A stretch of DNA of 23,167 bases, from contig JBBIKZ010000028.1 of the NCBI GenBank assembly GCA_037445185.1, positions 1 through 23,167 of the forward strand, read 5' to 3'. Shown in pieces: positions 21,520-23,167 of the stretch. The stretch comes from JANWZL01 sp037445185. GTDB lineage: Bacteria; Pseudomonadota; Gammaproteobacteria; Burkholderiales; Thiobacillaceae. The notes beneath the pieces are model-generated. The model did not search any database and was not told where the DNA came from. It saw only the letters and a program-made list of their open reading frames with translations. The translations under genes and the position numbers were made by a program. The number at the start of each line of letters is the position of its first letter. Position 1 is the first letter of the stretch.

Positions 21520-22227
21520 TTATTGTTTGTCTTCGCTCGCCAGTTTGCGGGTCGTCTGACCCAGGACCGGCCTGGCAAGCCAGGATTTGTCCCATTTCGG
21601 GGCGATCAGACGCAAGCCGACCCGCCGCTTGATCGCATGCAGCAGATAGACCCCCCCACCCATCGCCCACCAGCGATCGCCGGCGGTTTCCATACAGGTG
21701 AAGCGGTTGAGCCAGTCCTGCCGACCCAGGGGCGGAGCATAGCAAATCATGCGGCCGCCCTGCAGTTCGAAGCCCAACAGGGCAAGCCAGTCCTTCAGCC
21801 GGGTCAGGCGGATGAACTGCCCATGCCAGGGATAGGCGGCGCCCTGTCTCGATAACCGGCGACGCAAGCCCCACAGGCTCAGTGGGTTGAACCCGGAGAT
21901 GAGCAATCGGCCTTCGGGACGCAGCACCTGTTCGCATTCGCGCAGGAGTTGATGCGGATGTGGCGAGAATTCGAGCGCGTGCGGCAGCGCCAGGAGGTCC
22001 AGGCACTCGCTGGCGATGGGCAACTGCTCCAGCGCGCAATGAAACACGCCGCCGGCCTGACCGCCGCACAGGCGATAGGGCATGCGGTTCGCACGCAGGA
22101 AATCGGTATGGCATTCGCCCAACTGCATGGCGTTGAAGCCGAACAGGTTGGCGCAGGTGGCATCGTACCAGGCCAGCTCGCGCTCGAGTACGTACTTGCC
22201 CAGATCCGTTTCCAGCCAGTCCTGCAT
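21520..22227 (-). CDS. SAM-dependent methyltransferase-like protein (YafS-like position)
   Basis: This 235-residue protein resembles class I methyltransferases in its second half: CALEQLPIASECLDLLALPH corresponds to the strand after motif II, LEFSPHPHQLLRECEQVLRP to the post-core helix and EGRLLISGFNPLSLWGLRRR to motif III. The glycine-rich motif I is not clear, so SAM binding is inferred. The neighbourhood (divergent gloB; rnhA and dnaQ adjacent) is the same as E. coli gloB-yafS-rnhA-dnaQ, which supports a YafS-type protein of unknown substrate. I chose the ATG at 22227; the frame stays open further upstream only because it runs antisense to gloB. Confidence 0.8.
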   Translation of the reverse strand: MQDWLETDLGKYVLERELAWYDATCANLFGFNAMQLGECHTDFLRANRMPYRLCGGQAGGVFHCALEQLPIASECLDLLALPHALEFSPHPHQLLRECEQVLRPEGRLLISGFNPLSLWGLRRRLSRQGAAYPWHGQFIRLTRLKDWLALLGFELQGGRMICYAPPLGRQDWLNRFTCMETAGDRWWAMGGGVYLLHAIKRRVGLRLIAPKWDKSWLARPVLGQTTRKLASEDKQ

Positions 22228-22257
22228 GCTTGACGCCGTGTCGCTGAGGTCCAGAAT

Positions 22258-23028
22258 GTGGCCATGTTGAAGGTTTTGCCGATACCCGCCCTGCGGGACA
22301 ATTACATCTGGGTCATCCATGACGAGCGCGCCGCCGCCGTCGTCGACCCCGGTGAGGCCGAGCCCATTGTAGCCTGGCTCGCTGCTCGAGGCATGCGTCT
22401 TTGGGCCATTCTGATCACGCACCATCACGGCGATCACGTCGGCGGCGTCGCCACGCTGGCCGCCCTGTACGGCTGCCCGGTCTACGGTCCGGGCGACGAG
22501 GGCATCGTGGCGGTAAGCCGTCCGGTGGGCGATGACGACCAGATCGAACTGACCACCCCCGCCGCCCGTTTTCGGGTCATCTCGGTGCCGGGACACACGC
22601 GCGGACACGTGGCCTACTTCGGCCACGGGCATCTGTTCTGCGGGGACACCCTTTTTTCCTGTGGCTGTGGCCGTCTGTTCGAAGGCACGGCGCGCCAGAT
22701 GTATCGATCCCTCATGCGCCTCGCCGCCCTGCCCGAGGACACCCGGGTCTGCTGCGCGCATGAATACACCCTGGCCAACATCGCCTTTGCCCGCGAGGTG
22801 GACCCCACCAACAGGGAACTGGCCGCCTGGGCGGAGGAGGCGCTGCAACTGCGCAAAGCGGCCCGCCCCACCCTGCCCGTGCGCCTGGGACGCGAGCTGC
22901 GCGTCAACCCCTTCCTGCGCTGCGAGGCGCCTGAACTCAGGCTCGCGGCCGAACGCTGGTCTGGGCGTTCGCTGCAGGACCCCGCCGAGGTTTTCGCCAC
23001 CTTGAGGGAGATGAAGAACCAGTCATAA
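22258..23028 (+). CDS. gloB: Hydroxyacylglutathione hydrolase (glyoxalase II)
   Basis: Glyoxalase II hydrolyses S-D-lactoylglutathione to lactate and glutathione, the second step of methylglyoxal detoxification. The 256-residue product has the metallo-beta-lactamase fold with the binuclear metal site: THHHGDH at 54-60, His113 in PGHTRGH, Asp130 in FCGDTLF and His168 in CCAHEYT. The FSCGCGRLFEGT segment is typical of glyoxalase II, and the C-terminal part carries the glutathione-binding region with NPFLRCEAPELR. I prefer the GTG at 22258, since GAGG (22246-22249) is eight bases upstream; an ATG at 22264 would shorten it by two residues. It is divergent from the methyltransferase gene across 30 bases that must hold both promoters. 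Confidence 0.95.
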   Translation: MAMLKVLPIPALRDNYIWVIHDERAAAVVDPGEAEPIVAWLAARGMRLWAILITHHHGDHVGGVATLAALYGCPVYGPGDEGIVAVSRPVGDDDQIELTTPAARFRVISVPGHTRGHVAYFGHGHLFCGDTLFSCGCGRLFEGTARQMYRSLMRLAALPEDTRVCCAHEYTLANIAFAREVDPTNRELAAWAEEALQLRKAARPTLPVRLGRELRVNPFLRCEAPELRLAAERWSGRSLQDPAEVFATLREMKNQS

Positions 23029-23167
23029 ACAAAGCCATAGGAGCCTCTTGCAAAACCCACCGTCTGATCGAATTTTTTCTTGCCGCCCGGTGGGCAAAAA
23101 CGGCTGGCAGGCGGCCATTGCTGGCATGATGCGGGCATCTCAACTCCTCATCCCACCTGCCATGACG
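23029..23167. other. Right edge: gene-free, possibly the left end of another mobile element
   Basis: No gene can be supported in these 139 bases. Beginning near 23040, GGAGCCTCTTGCAAAACCC has the look of an IS terminal repeat, followed by an AT-rich patch (23068-23077) and a short imperfect hairpin (TTGCC and GGCAA around 23079-23096) without a T-tract. An ATG at 23162 lies at the window edge and could begin a transposase, but the frame cannot be read. Without the other end this stays a guess. Confidence 0.25.

Noticed and set aside
22228..22848. Upstream extension of the methyltransferase frame to 442 aa
   Set aside because: The extension is antisense to gloB and shows no methyltransferase character; the ATG at 22227 gives a normal-sized protein.
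23078..23100. Hairpin after gloB as intrinsic terminator
   Set aside because: The stem is only about five pairs with internal mismatches, and it is followed by A residues, not T, in the plus direction; the T-run lies before it.
1..23167. CRISPR arrays, rRNA or tRNA genes, replication origins
   Set aside because: I looked for regularly spaced repeats, cloverleaf-like segments and DnaA-box clusters and saw none.

Overview
The window is high-GC DNA (roughly two-thirds G+C by eye) from a motile Gram-negative bacterium, most likely a betaproteobacterium. The grounds are a complete flgBCDEFGHIJKL rod/hook operon including the L-ring lipoprotein FlgH, a divergent flgA-flgM-flgN unit, the methyltransferase-rnhA-dnaQ cluster divergent from gloB known from beta/gammaproteobacteria, and a GGDEF protein whose sequence style is typical of Rhodocyclales/Nitrosomonadales-like genomes. 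The lineage call is inference; there is no rRNA gene or other marker in the window.

Region 1 (1-3300) is accessory. It holds the 3' part of an IS5-type insertion sequence cut by the left edge, a perfect 9-bp hairpin beside the likely IS end, an XRE-type regulator with a long helical C-terminal region followed by a tiny predicted secreted peptide, a ~245-bp MITE-like element bounded by 28-bp terminal inverted repeats, and a CPBP-family membrane protease. Region 2 (3300-4866) carries thioredoxin reductase (trxB) and a Smr-domain protein on the plus strand.

Region 3 (4914-14820) is the flagellar operon on the minus strand in the order flgB-C-D-E-F-G-H-I-J-K-L. A near-consensus sigma-54 promoter lies directly in front of flgB, so close that the mRNA may be leaderless. 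A sigma-28 (FliA)-type promoter sits between flgJ and flgK and would give late expression of the hook-filament junction proteins. A long imperfect RNA stem-loop encloses the flgI translation start.

Region 4 (14900-17315): between flgB and the divergent flgA lies a diguanylate-cyclase gene that appears to have lost its middle part in frame, keeping GGEEF and the I-site. flgA, flgM and flgN follow on the plus strand, with a small heavy-metal-associated (HMA) domain protein directly behind flgN.

Region 5 (17338-23028): a minus-strand unit reads methyltransferase (yafS-like) -> rnhA -> dnaQ -> ABC-type substrate-binding protein -> membrane GGDEF/EAL protein, so a candidate ligand-sensing c-di-GMP module is appended to a DNA-replication/repair cluster. 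gloB is divergent from it. The last ~140 bases may be the start of another mobile element.

Together the genes build the flagellar rod, hook and rings, export and cap them, regulate the switch to late flagellar genes (FlgM/FlgN), and flank this with two c-di-GMP-related genes. The least explained items are the regulator/secreted-peptide pair, the MITE-like element, the flgI stem-loop, the apparently leaderless sigma-54 flgB promoter and the internally deleted GGDEF protein.
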